Shown here in pieces: positions 43,994-52,736 of a stretch of 64,000 nt of DNA. This stretch comes from Sphingomonas sp. S1-29 (GTDB lineage: Bacteria > Pseudomonadota > Alphaproteobacteria > Sphingomonadales > Sphingomonadaceae): contig NZ_CP110678.1 in assembly GCF_026167545.1 (NCBI RefSeq), forward strand, positions 865,501 to 929,500, written 5' to 3'. Under the pieces are notes generated by a model that worked only from the letters and a program-made list of their open reading frames with translations, had not been told where the DNA came from and made no database searches. Each line of letters starts with the position of its first letter. Position 1 is the first letter of the stretch. The translations under genes and the position numbers were made by a program.

Positions 43994-44019
43994 ATTCCTC
44001 CCCCGCCAGGGGGAGGAAT
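43994..44019. repeat. Palindromic intergenic repeat, copy 3
   Basis: ATTCCTCCCCC-GCCA-GGGGGAGGAAT, perfect 11-base arms, about 35 bases upstream of the dehydrogenase start. Between the copies (43805-43993) there is no gene of note. Confidence 0.75.
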
Positions 44020-44052
44020 GATACGTCGCACTTCCAGCCATGGACCCCGCCG

Positions 44053-44988
44053 ATGAAAACCCTCCTCCCCGCGCTTGCCCGGCCGTTGCTCGAGCCGCAT
44101 CTCCCGCCCGGCCTCGACCTGCACTGGTTCGCCACCCGCGCCGAGGCCGAGGCGGCGATTGTCGATGCCGATATCGCCTGGGTCGACATGCAGAACCCGC
44201 AGGATTCGGCCGAGGTCGCGGCGCTCGGCGCACGGCTGCGGTGGCTGTCGACGATGCGCGCGGGGATCGATGCCTATGACACCGCGCTGCTCCGCCGGCG
44301 CGGGACGGTGATGACCAACGGCACCGGACTCAATCCGGTCGCGGTCGCCGAATATGCGCTGCTCGGCATCCTTGCCGCTGCCAAGCGTTATGACGAGGTC
44401 GTCCGGATCGCCGACCGCCACGATTGGCCGACCGTCGCCCCGGGCACCGTCGAACTCGCGGGCAGCAGCGCGTTGATCATCGGCTATGGCACGATCGGTC
44501 GGCTGATCGGCGAGCGGCTGGCGGCGTTCGGCGTCGCGGTGACCGGGGTCACGCGATCGGGCCGCGACGGCACGCTGACCCCCGATGGCTGGAAGGCGCG
44601 CATCGCCGACTATGATTGGATCGTTCTCGCCGCGCCCTCGACCGGCGAAACCGCGGCGCTGCTAGGCGCGCCCGAATTCGCCGCGATGAAGCGCAGCGCC
44701 TGGGTCATCAACATGGCGCGCGGCGACATGATCGCCCAGCCGGCGCTGATCGAGGCGCTCACCAAGCACCGGATCGCCGGGGCGTTCCTCGACACCGTCG
44801 ATCCCGAGCCGCTCCCCGCCGACCACCCCTTATGGTCCGCGCCCAACGCGCTGCACTCGATGCATCTTTCGGGCCGCAGCCAGACGACGATGTTCAGCCG
44901 TGCAGCCACGCTGTTCCTCGAAAACCTCGCTGCGTTCCGCGCGGGCGAACCGCTGCGCAACGTCGTCGATCTCGAGGCGGGCTATTGA
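44053..44988 (+). CDS. D-isomer-specific 2-hydroxyacid dehydrogenase
   Basis: A 311-residue NAD-dependent dehydrogenase of the D-lactate/glyoxylate-reductase superfamily. The Rossmann motif is IIGYGTIGRLIGERLAAFG. The catalytic Arg is in WVINMARGDMI, Glu in the DTVDPEPLPADHPLW stretch and His in ALHSMHLSG. The substrate-binding N-terminal lobe is short. It probably reduces a 2-keto acid; the substrate is unknown. The start at 44053 is the first ATG after repeat copy 3. The DAHP synthase gene begins 39 bases after its stop. Confidence 0.9.
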   Translation: MKTLLPALARPLLEPHLPPGLDLHWFATRAEAEAAIVDADIAWVDMQNPQDSAEVAALGARLRWLSTMRAGIDAYDTALLRRRGTVMTNGTGLNPVAVAEYALLGILAAAKRYDEVVRIADRHDWPTVAPGTVELAGSSALIIGYGTIGRLIGERLAAFGVAVTGVTRSGRDGTLTPDGWKARIADYDWIVLAAPSTGETAALLGAPEFAAMKRSAWVINMARGDMIAQPALIEALTKHRIAGAFLDTVDPEPLPADHPLWSAPNALHSMHLSGRSQTTMFSRAATLFLENLAAFRAGEPLRNVVDLEAGY

Positions 44989-44999
44989 GGGGTTGCGGA

Positions 45000-45018
45000 T
45001 TTACCCCGATCGGGTAAA
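45000..45018. promoter_or_regulatory. Perfect palindrome before the HTH-DAHP synthase gene
   Basis: TTTACCC-CGATC-GGGTAAA: two perfect seven-base arms, ending nine bases before the ATG at 45028. The size and symmetry suit a dimeric helix-turn-helix operator. Its position over the likely ribosome-binding region suggests autoregulation by the HTH domain encoded immediately downstream; this is inference. Confidence 0.5.
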
Positions 45019-45027
45019 TGCCCGGGG

Positions 45028-46617
45028 ATGACAACCTTAGCCGGCACCAAGATCAAACGCTTCCGCGAACAACGCGGCATCACCCGCGCCGCCTTTGGCG
45101 CCTGGTACGGCACTCCCGGCAGCACGGTGCAGGGCTGGGAGGAAGACGGCAAGCGCGCGCAGGCGGCGGTGGTCAACCAGATCGCCGCCAACGGCATCGC
45201 GCATCACGCCGACTGGTTCGTGAAACTACGCAACGCGGAGAACGACATGGCCGATTGGGCCCCCAATAGCTGGACTCATGCCGAAGCGCGCCAGCTTCCG
45301 ACCTATCCCGATGCCGAAGCGCTCGACGCCGCCACCGCGCAGCTCGCGACTTTCCCGCCGCTCGTATTTGCCGGCGAAGCCCGCAGCCTCACCGCCGAAC
45401 TGGCGCAGGTCGCCGAAGGGCGCGGCTTCTTGTTGCAGGGCGGCGATTGCGCCGAAAGCTTTGCCGAGCATAGCGCGAACAACATCCGCGATACCTTCCG
45501 CGTCATCCTCCAGATGGCGGTGGTGCTCACCTTCGCCTCGAAGCTGCCGACGGTGAAGCTTGGCCGCATGGCCGGCCAGTTCGCCAAGCCGCGATCGACC
45601 GATACCGAGACGATCGGCGATACCACCCTGCCCTCGTATCGCGGCGACAATGTCAACGACATCGCCTTCACGCCCGAGGGCCGCGTTCCCGATCCGCAGC
45701 GGATGATCCGCGCTTATTCGCAGTCGGCGGCAACGCTCAACCTGCTGCGCGCCTTCGCGCAAGGCGGCTATGCCAATCTTCAGCAGGTCCATCGCTGGAC
45801 CCACGACTTCATGGGCCGCAGCCCCTGGGCCGCCAAATATGCCGACGTCGCCGATCGGATCGGCGAAGCGCTCGATTTCATGGAAGCGTGCGGGATCAAT
45901 CCCGAAACGGTGCCACAACTCAAGGCGACCGATTTCTACACCAGCCACGAAGCGCTGCTGCTGCCTTACGAACAGGCGCTGACCCGGCAGGATTCGCTGA
46001 CCGCCGACTGGTATGACACCAGCGCGCATTTCCTGTGGATCGGCGATCGCACGCGGTTCGAGGGATCGGCGCATGTGGAATTCCTGCGCGGCATCGGCAA
46101 CCCGATCGGGATGAAATGCGGCCCGACGCTCAAGCCCGACGAATTGTTGCGCCTGCTCGACACGCTCAACCCCGGTCGCGTGCCCGGGCGGATGACGCTG
46201 ATCACCCGCTATGGCCATGACAAGATCGAGGCGCTGCTGCCCAAGCTGGTGCGCGCGGTGAAGCGCGAGGGGCATCCGGTGGTCTGGAGCTGCGATCCGA
46301 TGCACGGCAACGTCATCAAGGCGGCAAATGGCTACAAGACCCGCCCGTTCGAGCGGATCCTCGCCGAAGTCCGCGGCTTCTTCGCGGTCCATCGCGCCGA
46401 GGGCACGCATGCCGGCGGCATCCACGCCGAGATGACCGGGCAGAACGTCACCGAATGCACCGGCGGCGCGGTCGACGTGACCGAACAGTCGCTGGGTGAT
46501 CGCTACCACACCCATTGCGACCCGCGGTTGAACGCGGGGCAGAGCCTCGAGCTTGCGTTCCTGCTGGCCGAGATGCTCAATGAGGAAATGGCCGAACGGC
46601 GCAAGGTAGCGGCGTAA
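45028..46617 (+). CDS. Class II DAHP synthase with in-frame N-terminal XRE-type helix-turn-helix
   Basis: A 529-codon frame. Residues 74-529 are a complete class II 3-deoxy-D-arabino-heptulosonate-7-phosphate synthase, the first step of aromatic amino acid synthesis. Evidence: [29 protein letters not shown], a metal site with [16 protein letters not shown] and SCDPMHGN, and [11 protein letters not shown]. Residues 1-70 read as an XRE-like [23 protein letters not shown], then [16 protein letters not shown] and a DWFVKL end. No stop separates them. The Met at 45247 has GCGGAG six bases upstream and gives the usual 456-residue enzyme. Either a fusion is made, or two products from two starts. The palindrome at 45000 supports use of the upstream start. 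Confidence 0.85.
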   Translation: MTTLAGTKIKRFREQRGITRAAFGAWYGTPGSTVQGWEEDGKRAQAAVVNQIAANGIAHHADWFVKLRNAENDMADWAPNSWTHAEARQLPTYPDAEALDAATAQLATFPPLVFAGEARSLTAELAQVAEGRGFLLQGGDCAESFAEHSANNIRDTFRVILQMAVVLTFASKLPTVKLGRMAGQFAKPRSTDTETIGDTTLPSYRGDNVNDIAFTPEGRVPDPQRMIRAYSQSAATLNLLRAFAQGGYANLQQVHRWTHDFMGRSPWAAKYADVADRIGEALDFMEACGINPETVPQLKATDFYTSHEALLLPYEQALTRQDSLTADWYDTSAHFLWIGDRTRFEGSAHVEFLRGIGNPIGMKCGPTLKPDELLRLLDTLNPGRVPGRMTLITRYGHDKIEALLPKLVRAVKREGHPVVWSCDPMHGNVIKAANGYKTRPFERILAEVRGFFAVHRAEGTHAGGIHAEMTGQNVTECTGGAVDVTEQSLGDRYHTHCDPRLNAGQSLELAFLLAEMLNEEMAERRKVAA

Positions 46618-46634
46618 GCGCGCCCCACCCCCAC

Positions 46635-46756
46635 CCGTTCGTCCTGAGTAGGGGCTGAGCGAAGGCGAAGACCCGTATCGAAGGACATTGCCGCAAGCGG
46701 GCCGGGTGCTTCGATACGCCGCTTCGACAAGCTCAGCGGCTACTCAGCACGAACGG
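46635..46756. repeat. Large inverted-repeat element (REP-like)
   Basis: Imperfect arms of about 50 bases. The left arm begins CCGTTCGTCCTGAGTAG and contains GCTGAGC and GTATCGAAG. The right arm reads CTTCGATACG, GCTCAGC and ends CTACTCAGCACGAACGG, the reverse complement of the left. About 20 bases lie between them. It sits between DAHP synthase and DUF1080 and has no coding content. It resembles the dispersed REP-like palindromes common in sphingomonad genomes. Confidence 0.75.
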
Positions 46757-46789
46757 TGGGGCGCTCACGATCAAATGAAGGAACAGCCA

Positions 46790-47578
46790 ATGCCCAGCGA
46801 CTTCCCCCGCCGCGCCGCCAAGGCCCTGCTCCTGCTCCCCGCGCTCGCATTGCTCGGTGCCGCTCCCGCGCCGCGCTGGCAGTCGCTGTTCGACGGCAAG
46901 ACCCTCGCCGGCTGGACCCCCAAGATCGCCGGTCGCGCAGTCGGCGAAGACCCGCGCGGCATGTTCATCGTCCACAACGGCGCGATCCGTGTGTCGCATG
47001 CCAACTATCCCCGCTTCGAGGGCGAGTTCGGCCATTTGTTCTGGAAGGCTCCGGTCGCTGCCTATCGGCTGCGCTACGAATATCGGCTGTTCGGCGATTT
47101 CCTGCCCGGCGTCGAACCCTGGCAGCAGAGCAACAGCGGCGTGATGTTCCACGCGCAGGCCCCCGCGACGATGGCGCGTGACCAGAAATTCCCCGTCAGC
47201 CTCGAGATGCAGCTGCTGGCGGTGCCCCGCGCCACCCGCGAGCCATCGGGCAACCTGTGTACCCCCGGCACGATCGTGACGTTCGACGGCAAGCGCGACC
47301 CGCGCCATTGCATCCTCGCAGGAGGCAAACCGCTCCCCGCCGGGCGCTGGACCACCGCCGAGCTCGAAGTCCTGCCCGATGGCCGCATCACCCACCGCAT
47401 CGATGGCAAGGTCGTGCTGCGCTACGCCGACCCCGAACTCGATCCCGACGATGCCGACGCCAAGCCGCTGATCGCCGCCGCGGGCGGCAAGCTGACGCTC
47501 GATCGCGGGTACATCGCACTGCAGGGCGAGGGCCACCCGGTCGAGTTCCGCAAGATCGAACTCCAGCCGATCGGCTGA
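46790..47578 (+). CDS. DUF1080 / 3-keto-disaccharide hydrolase-like family protein, exported
   Basis: A 262-residue exported protein with signal peptide (about 1-25, [16 protein letters not shown]). The remainder is the DUF1080 concanavalin-like sandwich: [16 protein letters not shown] at the start, NSGVMFHAQ and SLEMQLL in the middle, a C-terminal [19 protein letters not shown]. Members include 3-keto-glucoside hydrolases; activity here is not assured. The ATG at 46790 has AAGGAA seven bases upstream; the earlier ATG at 46775 adds five residues. It follows the REP-like element. Confidence 0.85.
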   Translation: MPSDFPRRAAKALLLLPALALLGAAPAPRWQSLFDGKTLAGWTPKIAGRAVGEDPRGMFIVHNGAIRVSHANYPRFEGEFGHLFWKAPVAAYRLRYEYRLFGDFLPGVEPWQQSNSGVMFHAQAPATMARDQKFPVSLEMQLLAVPRATREPSGNLCTPGTIVTFDGKRDPRHCILAGGKPLPAGRWTTAELEVLPDGRITHRIDGKVVLRYADPELDPDDADAKPLIAAAGGKLTLDRGYIALQGEGHPVEFRKIELQPIG

Positions 47579-47646
47579 TCGCAGCTCGAGCGAACCCGGC
47601 CCGAAGCAACCTTCCCCCCGCCGCGGCTGCGCGCTACGTCTGCGCA

Positions 47647-49314
47647 ATGCTCTCCGACATCGAAATCTCTCGCGCGGCCACACTTCAGCCGATCCAGGCG
47701 ATCGCCGACCGTGCCGGCCTGCCGCCGCAAGCGATCGAGCCCTATGGCCGGCACAAGGCCAAGCTCGACCTCGACTGGCTCGCCGCGAACCCGGCGCCCG
47801 CCGGCAAGCTGATCCTGGTCACCGCGATCAACCCGACCCCCGCGGGTGAGGGCAAGACCACCACCTCGGTTGGCCTCGCCGACGCGCTCAATCGCACCGG
47901 CCGCAAGACGATGCTCGCGCTGCGCGAACCCTCGCTCGGACCATGCTTTGGCACCAAGGGCGGCGCGACCGGCGGCGGCTATGCGCAGGTGGTGCCGATG
48001 GAGGACATCAACCTTCATTTCACCGGCGATTTCCACGCGATCACCTCGGCACACAATCTGCTCGCGGCGATGATCGACAACCATATCCATTGGGGCAATG
48101 CGCTCGGGATCGACGTCCGCCGCGTGGTGTGGCGGCGCGTGCTCGACATGAACGATCGTGCGCTGCGCGACATCGTCCAGGGCGTCGGCGGGGTCGCCAA
48201 CGGCTACCCGCGCGAAAGCGGGTTCGACATCACCGTCGCCTCCGAAGTCATGGCGATCCTGTGCCTGGCAAGCGACCTGCACGACCTTGAAGCGCGGCTC
48301 GCGCGGATCGTCGTCGCCTATACCAGCGACCGCCGGCCGGTCACCGCCGCCGACCTCAAGGCCAGCGGCGCGATGGCGGTGCTGCTGGCGCAGGCGATCA
48401 AGCCCAACCTCGTCCAGACGCTCGAGGCGACACCGGCACTGATCCACGGCGGCCCCTTCGCCAACATCGCACATGGCTGCAATTCGGTGATCGCGACGCG
48501 CGCCGCGCTCCAGCTCGCCGATTATGTCGTGACCGAAGCGGGCTTCGGCGCCGATCTGGGGGCCGAGAAGTTCTTCGACATCAAATGCCGCCAGGCGGGG
48601 CTCGCGCCTGCCGCGGTGGTGATCGTCGCGACGGTCCGCGCGCTCAAGATGAACGGCGGGGTGGCGAAGGCCGATCTGGCGCGCGAAGACGTCGCCGCGG
48701 TCGAACGCGGCGCGGTGAACCTCGTCCGCCATATCGAGAATATCCGCCAGTTCGGCGTCCCCGCGGTGGTCGCGATCAACCATTTCGGCACCGACACCGC
48801 CGCTGAGGTCGCGGCGATCGAGCGCTGCGCGGCTGCGCACGGCACCGCGGCGATCCTGTGCCGCCACTGGGCCGAAGGCGGCGCGGGCGCCGAAGCGCTG
48901 GCGGACGCGGTGGAGGCGCTGGCGGCCAAGGATGCCGGGCAGTTCACCCCGCTCTACGACGACGGCCTGTCGCTGTTCGACAAGATCAACACCGTCGCGA
49001 CGCGGATCTACCGCGCCGAACGCGCGACCGCATCACCCGCGATCCACGCCCGGCTCGAACGCTGGCAGGCGGCAGGCCATGGCCATCTACCCGTGTGCAT
49101 GGCCAAGACGCAGTACAGCTTCTCGACCGACCCGCTACAGCTCGGCGCGCCGACCGGCCATGTCGTGCCCGTGCGCGAGGTGCGGCTGGCGGCGGGCGCG
49201 GGCTTCGTCGTCGCGATCTGCGGCGAGTTGATGACGATGCCCGGCCTCCCCCGCGCCCCCGCCGCCGAACATATCGGCCTGGGTCCGGATGGCAGCATCG
49301 AAGGCCTGAGCTGA
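47647..49314 (+). CDS. fhs: Formate--tetrahydrofolate ligase
   Basis: A 555-residue ATP-dependent 10-formyl-THF synthetase of one-carbon metabolism. P-loop [19 protein letters not shown], substrate motif [34 protein letters not shown] and the C-terminal [12 protein letters not shown] and LTMPGLP-like [13 protein letters not shown] are all standard. Length equals the family. It stands alone, upstream of tRNA-Glu. Confidence 0.95.
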   Translation: MLSDIEISRAATLQPIQAIADRAGLPPQAIEPYGRHKAKLDLDWLAANPAPAGKLILVTAINPTPAGEGKTTTSVGLADALNRTGRKTMLALREPSLGPCFGTKGGATGGGYAQVVPMEDINLHFTGDFHAITSAHNLLAAMIDNHIHWGNALGIDVRRVVWRRVLDMNDRALRDIVQGVGGVANGYPRESGFDITVASEVMAILCLASDLHDLEARLARIVVAYTSDRRPVTAADLKASGAMAVLLAQAIKPNLVQTLEATPALIHGGPFANIAHGCNSVIATRAALQLADYVVTEAGFGADLGAEKFFDIKCRQAGLAPAAVVIVATVRALKMNGGVAKADLAREDVAAVERGAVNLVRHIENIRQFGVPAVVAINHFGTDTAAEVAAIERCAAAHGTAAILCRHWAEGGAGAEALADAVEALAAKDAGQFTPLYDDGLSLFDKINTVATRIYRAERATASPAIHARLERWQAAGHGHLPVCMAKTQYSFSTDPLQLGAPTGHVVPVREVRLAAGAGFVVAICGELMTMPGLPRAPAAEHIGLGPDGSIEGLS

Positions 49315-49332
49315 GCCCCCACGCAAACCGCC

Positions 49333-49361
49333 TTGACGCCCCCCCGCCCCCGCCCTAGATG
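49333..49361 (+). promoter_or_regulatory. Sigma-70-type promoter for tRNA-Glu
   Basis: TTGACG and TAGATG separated by 17 bases. The spacer is almost pure C. The mature tRNA begins 15 bases after the -10, a typical tRNA layout. Confidence 0.6.
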
Positions 49362-49375
49362 CGCGGTTCGCTAAC

Positions 49376-49450
49376 GGCCCCTTCGTCTAGCGGTTAGGAC
49401 GACGCCCTCTCACGGCGTAAGCACGAGTTCGATTCTCGTAGGGGTCACCA
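49376..49450 (+). tRNA. tRNA-Glu (anticodon CTC)
   Basis: A complete cloverleaf of 75 bases with encoded CCA. The acceptor GGCCCCT pairs with AGGGGTC (one G-T pair), discriminator A. D arm TCGTCTAGCGGTTAGGACGA is normal. The anticodon stem ACGCC/GGCGT encloses loop CTCTCAC, giving anticodon CTC (glutamate GAG). The T arm is GTTCGATTC. It borders the left end of a mosaic patch. Confidence 0.95.
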
Positions 49451-49634
49451 TCGTCAAGCCAGAATCGGCCGAATGCTGCGCTTTTTACTCGGTGGCGCAG
49501 CCAGCGTCCACATTCCGTCGCACACACTGCGCAGGCTTTCCTACCGCGAGATCCTTTGGCAGCCGAGTGATCCTGATCCTGCCGCCGCGCCTCGATCGAT
49601 GTGCGGTCCACAGACTCGGCCAACGTCCGTAACG

Positions 49635-49958
49635 ATGAGGGGATTGTATCCTGCGTATGTCGCTAAGGCGGAGAGGAAGGGCCGCACGAAGGCGGAGGTC
49701 GATGAGATCATCTGCTGGCTTACGGGACACACGCAGCGGTCGCTGGAGGCTACACTTGCAACGCCCATAACAGTCGCGGACTTCTTCACGGAGGCGCCGG
49801 ATATGAATGCCTCGCGCGAGCTTGTGACTGGTGTGGTGCGTGGCGTCAGGGTGGAGGCGGTGGAGGAACCGTTGATGCGAAACATTCGCCGGCTCGACAA
49901 AATGATCGACGAGCTCGCCAAGGGTTGGGCCATGCGGAAGTTTATGCGCGGTAAGTGA
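49635..49958 (+). CDS. DUF2200 family protein, divergent or missing N-terminus
   Basis: A 107-residue protein matching DUF2200: [55 protein letters not shown] and the end [20 protein letters not shown]. Usual members start about 10-12 residues earlier with a basic segment such as HRIFKMSFASVYP. Here that segment is replaced by unrelated sequence (MRGLYPAYV), and another in-frame ATG at 49599 gives only non-conserved residues. It is probably a gene with a recombined 5' end. The stop overlaps a GTG of the next frame (GTGA). Codon use is less GC-rich than the neighbours. Function of the family is unknown. Confidence 0.75.
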   Translation: MRGLYPAYVAKAERKGRTKAEVDEIICWLTGHTQRSLEATLATPITVADFFTEAPDMNASRELVTGVVRGVRVEAVEEPLMRNIRRLDKMIDELAKGWAMRKFMRGK

Positions 49959-50236
49959 CGGCGGTTTGGGCACATGCGCGCGCAGGCGGCTTCGTGGTCG
50001 CGAAGACCCACAAGCGGACGTCCGGGAGCTCTTTGGCACCTCTCAAAACCAGACCTTCGTTCATCGCCGCCTCGACGGCGGTGTCGCCGGAGCATGTCGC
50101 GGACAGCTCATCATATCACGCGCTCGGGCTGGCGATTGACGCCGCATCTCGGCAGCGCCACGATCGTGGCGCGCAGGCGATAAGGGACCTGCGAGATTCC
50201 TTAGCTCGCTTGGAGCCGCCAAACTGTGTCTGTTAA
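49955..50236 (+). CDS. Hypothetical protein, uncertain
   Basis: A 93-codon frame with GTG start overlapping the DUF2200 stop by four bases and overlapping the kinase start by 11. No family recognised. The second half ([20 protein letters not shown]) has a coding-like look. The coupled junctions argue for translation; the lack of similarity and the small size argue against. It could be remnant sequence between acquired genes. Confidence 0.35.
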   Translation: MTAVWAHARAGGFVVAKTHKRTSGSSLAPLKTRPSFIAASTAVSPEHVADSSSYHALGLAIDAASRQRHDRGAQAIRDLRDSLARLEPPNCVC

Positions 50237-51002
50237 GCGCATCTTGCTCGACATGGCGGCCGCGCATCACGGTGCCGCGCCTATGGTGCTGGGTATCACA
50301 GGACCGCAAGGTAGCGGCAAATCGACGCTCGCAGCGGAGCTTGCCGCCGCCGTCCCCGGCGCTGCGGTCCTGTCGCTGGACGATCTTTACCTTGGTCGTG
50401 ATACGCGGCGACGGCTCGCTCGCGATGTCCATCCGCTGTTGGCGACACGGGGTGTGCCGGGCACCCACGACGTCGATCTCGGCATCACCACCATCGCTGC
50501 GCTACGGCGCGGCGACGCGGTGCGGCTTCCGCGCTTCGACAAGGCGATCGACGACCGTTTGCCGGACAAGCAATGGCCGGTGGCGGGTCCCGCTTGCCCG
50601 CTGATCGTGGTCGAGGGCTGGTGCCTCGGCGCGCCGGCCATGCCGGAAGGTCTACTCGTCGATCCCGTCAACGCACTGGAGGCGGAGGAGGATCGCGACG
50701 GAGTGTGGCGGCGGTGGGTCAACCGCCACTTGGCGGTGGCCTATACCGCGCTTTGGCAACCAATTGACGCGCTGCTGTGGCTGGCGCCTCCATCATTTGA
50801 GACGGTGGTGCAGTGGCGGCAGCAGCAGGAGGCCGCGCTGCGTAGCACTGCGCCTCAGGGCACCGCAGTTATGGACGACGCAGCCGTTGTTCGGTTCGTC
50901 GCTCATTACGAGCGGATCACACGCTGGATGATCGAGCGGATGCCGGAAATGGCCGATCGCACGATCCACCTCGACGAGGGGCGGCGGATGGTGCCTGTGT
51001 GA
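50226..51002 (+). CDS. P-loop kinase, D-glycerate 3-kinase-like (GLYK/Tda10 type)
   Basis: A 258-residue kinase of the uridine-kinase-like P-loop group. GITGPQGSGKSTLAAELA is the Walker A. LSLDDLYLGRDTRRRLARD and HPLLATRGVPGTHDVDLG match the plant-type D-glycerate 3-kinase/Tda10 family closely, as do LPRFDKAIDDRLP and VVEGWCLGAPA. It would phosphorylate D-glycerate in the photorespiratory or glyoxylate style; related proteins of other substrate use exist. The GTG start at 50226 gives the standard N-terminus. It lies in the mosaic region with DUF2200, and composition is less GC-rich than flanking genes. Confidence 0.85.
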   Translation: MSVKRILLDMAAAHHGAAPMVLGITGPQGSGKSTLAAELAAAVPGAAVLSLDDLYLGRDTRRRLARDVHPLLATRGVPGTHDVDLGITTIAALRRGDAVRLPRFDKAIDDRLPDKQWPVAGPACPLIVVEGWCLGAPAMPEGLLVDPVNALEAEEDRDGVWRRWVNRHLAVAYTALWQPIDALLWLAPPSFETVVQWRQQQEAALRSTAPQGTAVMDDAAVVRFVAHYERITRWMIERMPEMADRTIHLDEGRRMVPV

Positions 51003-51099
51003 ATATTCTCAACACGCCGGCGCTCACCGGTGCAAGAACGGCAGCCAAGGTTGGTGCGCTCCATGCTTGCTCGATCAGCGATCCAAGGAGGCCTCTGCA

Positions 51100-51399
51100 A
51101 ACTGGCGCTGGTTCACGCTGCCGGTTGGCCGACTTCCAAGACCGTGAAATGGATAGCTGTCCATGGTCGGCGTGATCTCGACGCTGCATCCTCTGCGCCG
51201 CGACCAGATGCTGGTCCTACGATTTCTCCAGCGCGACCTTGCTCGAATTGATCTCGTACAGATCGCTCCGGGCCGCAGCCATCACATAGGGCGCGGCCTC
51301 GCCTTTTGCGGCTTCGGGCGGCGGCGGCGTCTCAGCGAATGCGGGGGCGGCGCAGGCGGCCAATATCGCAGCGACCGAAAGTCCAAAACTGCGCTTCAT
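51100..51399 (-). pseudogene. Broken DUF4142 family protein (premature stop)
   Basis: The first 60 codons look intact: a signal peptide (KRSFGLSVAAILAACAAPAF), then YVMAAARSDLYEINSSKVAL, like the opening of DUF4142 ferritin-like periplasmic proteins. A TAG at 51217-51219 interrupts the frame. Beyond it the same frame keeps decayed family-like sequence (DQHLVAAQRM, RDHADHGQL, KSAN) before similarity fades. The family is normally about 160-190 residues. The right boundary at 51100 is approximate. Confidence 0.6.
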
Positions 51400-51551
51400 G
51401 ATCGTACACTTTCAACACGAGAGGCGATGCTGGCGGTCCGCGCAGGACCCAGCACCGGCTTTTTTTACAGTATATCGCGATCTACATTATTCTATGGAAC
51501 TACAGCCCCCCTTAAATGGGCTTGCACGTCTATCGGCGGACAGAAGATGCT

Positions 51552-52328
51552 TTATTGCTTAGCGCCCGGGCTTCTGGCGGAATTGACCTGCACGCGCGCG
51601 CATGCCCCGCGCCCCAGCGGCCCGATCAGCTTGCGATATTCGGCTTCGGGCAAGCCGTAGCATTCGCCGGCCAGCCGTTCGAGCATCGGGCGGTCGATCA
51701 TGATGACCCGCCCGCGTTCGGATTTGATCAGTCCGCTGCCCTCGAGCATGTGGAGCGCGATCGTCACGCCGCTGCGCTCGGCGCTCACCATCTTCGCCAT
51801 GAATTCATGCGTGAGCCGAAGCTCGTCGCCATCGATCCGGTCGTGCGCCATCAACAGCCAGCGCGCGAGGCGGACCTCGATCCGCTGGTGCGCATTGGTG
51901 GCGGCATTGTGCTCGGCCTGGACCAGCAGCGTCTGGACATAGTGAAGCAGCGCCGATCGCAACGTCGGGCTTTGCGCGATCGCGGCCAGATAATGTTCGG
52001 TCTCGATCCGATGCGCCGACATCCCCGCCATCTGCACCCGCGTTTCGTGCGGCGAGCTGAATACATCTAGGATCAGGCAGGTCGCCGACACCCCGTCGCG
52101 GCCAAATATGGCGACTTCGGTCTGCCGACCGATCGACGTGACTGTGCTGATCGAGGCAAGGCCGTCGTCGGGAAAATAAACATGATCTATTTCCGCATTC
52201 GACACGACGATGATGTCGTCGCGCGATAGCGAGACCGGTTCCATCTTTTCGGCCAGCAACGCCAGGTCGTCAGGCGAAAGCGCGTTCAATAATAGATTGC
52301 CGGTACGAATTTCGGTCACTGTGTTCAT
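51552..52328 (-). CDS. Crp/Fnr family transcriptional regulator
   Basis: A 258-residue regulator. The N-terminal cyclic-nucleotide-binding-type beta-barrel spans about 15-130 (DDIIVVSNAEIDHVYFPDDG, GRQTEVAIFGRDGVS). The dimerisation helix follows, then the Crp winged-helix (RLTHEFMAKMVSAERSGVTI, ALHMLEGSGLIKSERGRVIM) at about 170-230. No Cys cluster for Fe-S binding is seen, so it is not an Fnr oxygen sensor. The ATG at 52328 gives the usual start; an ATG 12 bases upstream is the alternative. The ligand and targets are unknown. Such regulators often neighbour stress genes in sphingomonads. Confidence 0.88.
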   Translation of the reverse strand: MNTVTEIRTGNLLLNALSPDDLALLAEKMEPVSLSRDDIIVVSNAEIDHVYFPDDGLASISTVTSIGRQTEVAIFGRDGVSATCLILDVFSSPHETRVQMAGMSAHRIETEHYLAAIAQSPTLRSALLHYVQTLLVQAEHNAATNAHQRIEVRLARWLLMAHDRIDGDELRLTHEFMAKMVSAERSGVTIALHMLEGSGLIKSERGRVIMIDRPMLERLAGECYGLPEAEYRKLIGPLGRGACARVQVNSARSPGAKQ

Positions 52329-52736
52329 CGCCGACCCCATTCGCTTAATAGTGTATGCACCTCGCGCATCACCCGCACCTCTCCTGCCTTGGCCGATCGA
52401 TCGATGATAGCCGGTACGCACGGCTGAAAACTAACGTAGATTATCGTTCCGATCGACAGACCGCTCAAATGCGCCGACCCGATATTATATTCCCCAATCG
52501 CCGCAACATCTTGGCCGCGATGTGGGAAAATCACCGAAACATCTGCCCGACTGACCGGTTCTCCTTCCGCATCTGCATCTGCGCAGCCCGAGGACGTATC
52601 ATGTACTATCACGATCGCCGCCAGCAGCCCTTCGTTTCGATTGAGCAGACCCTCCCGGCACCCGACCAACCGCGGTGCAGGTAACTCCCCGTCCGTCCCT
52701 CGGGGCGGGCGCGCGCGGCGGATCGACGAAGGACCG
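52329..52736. other. 408-base gap without a convincing gene
   Basis: An AT-richer stretch, with segments such as CCCGATATTATATTCCCCAA, between the divergent Crp/Fnr and MBL genes. Open frames of up to about 115 codons exist but show no family resemblance, no ribosome sites and no typical codon use. It probably contains the promoters of both genes. No clear operator or hairpin was found. Confidence 0.5.

Noticed and set aside
46688..46789. N-terminal extension of the DUF1080 protein
   Set aside because: The extra codons lie inside the REP-like inverted repeat; the signal peptide begins at 46790.
49451..49600. Attachment-site repeat of the tRNA-Glu 3' end
   Set aside because: No second copy of the tRNA 3' sequence was found downstream within the patch, and no integrase gene is present, so an active island is not claimed.
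52325..52669. Possible 114-codon gene on the minus strand between the Crp/Fnr and MBL genes
   Set aside because: It overlaps the Crp/Fnr start, has no ribosome site or family resemblance, and lies in AT-richer promoter DNA.
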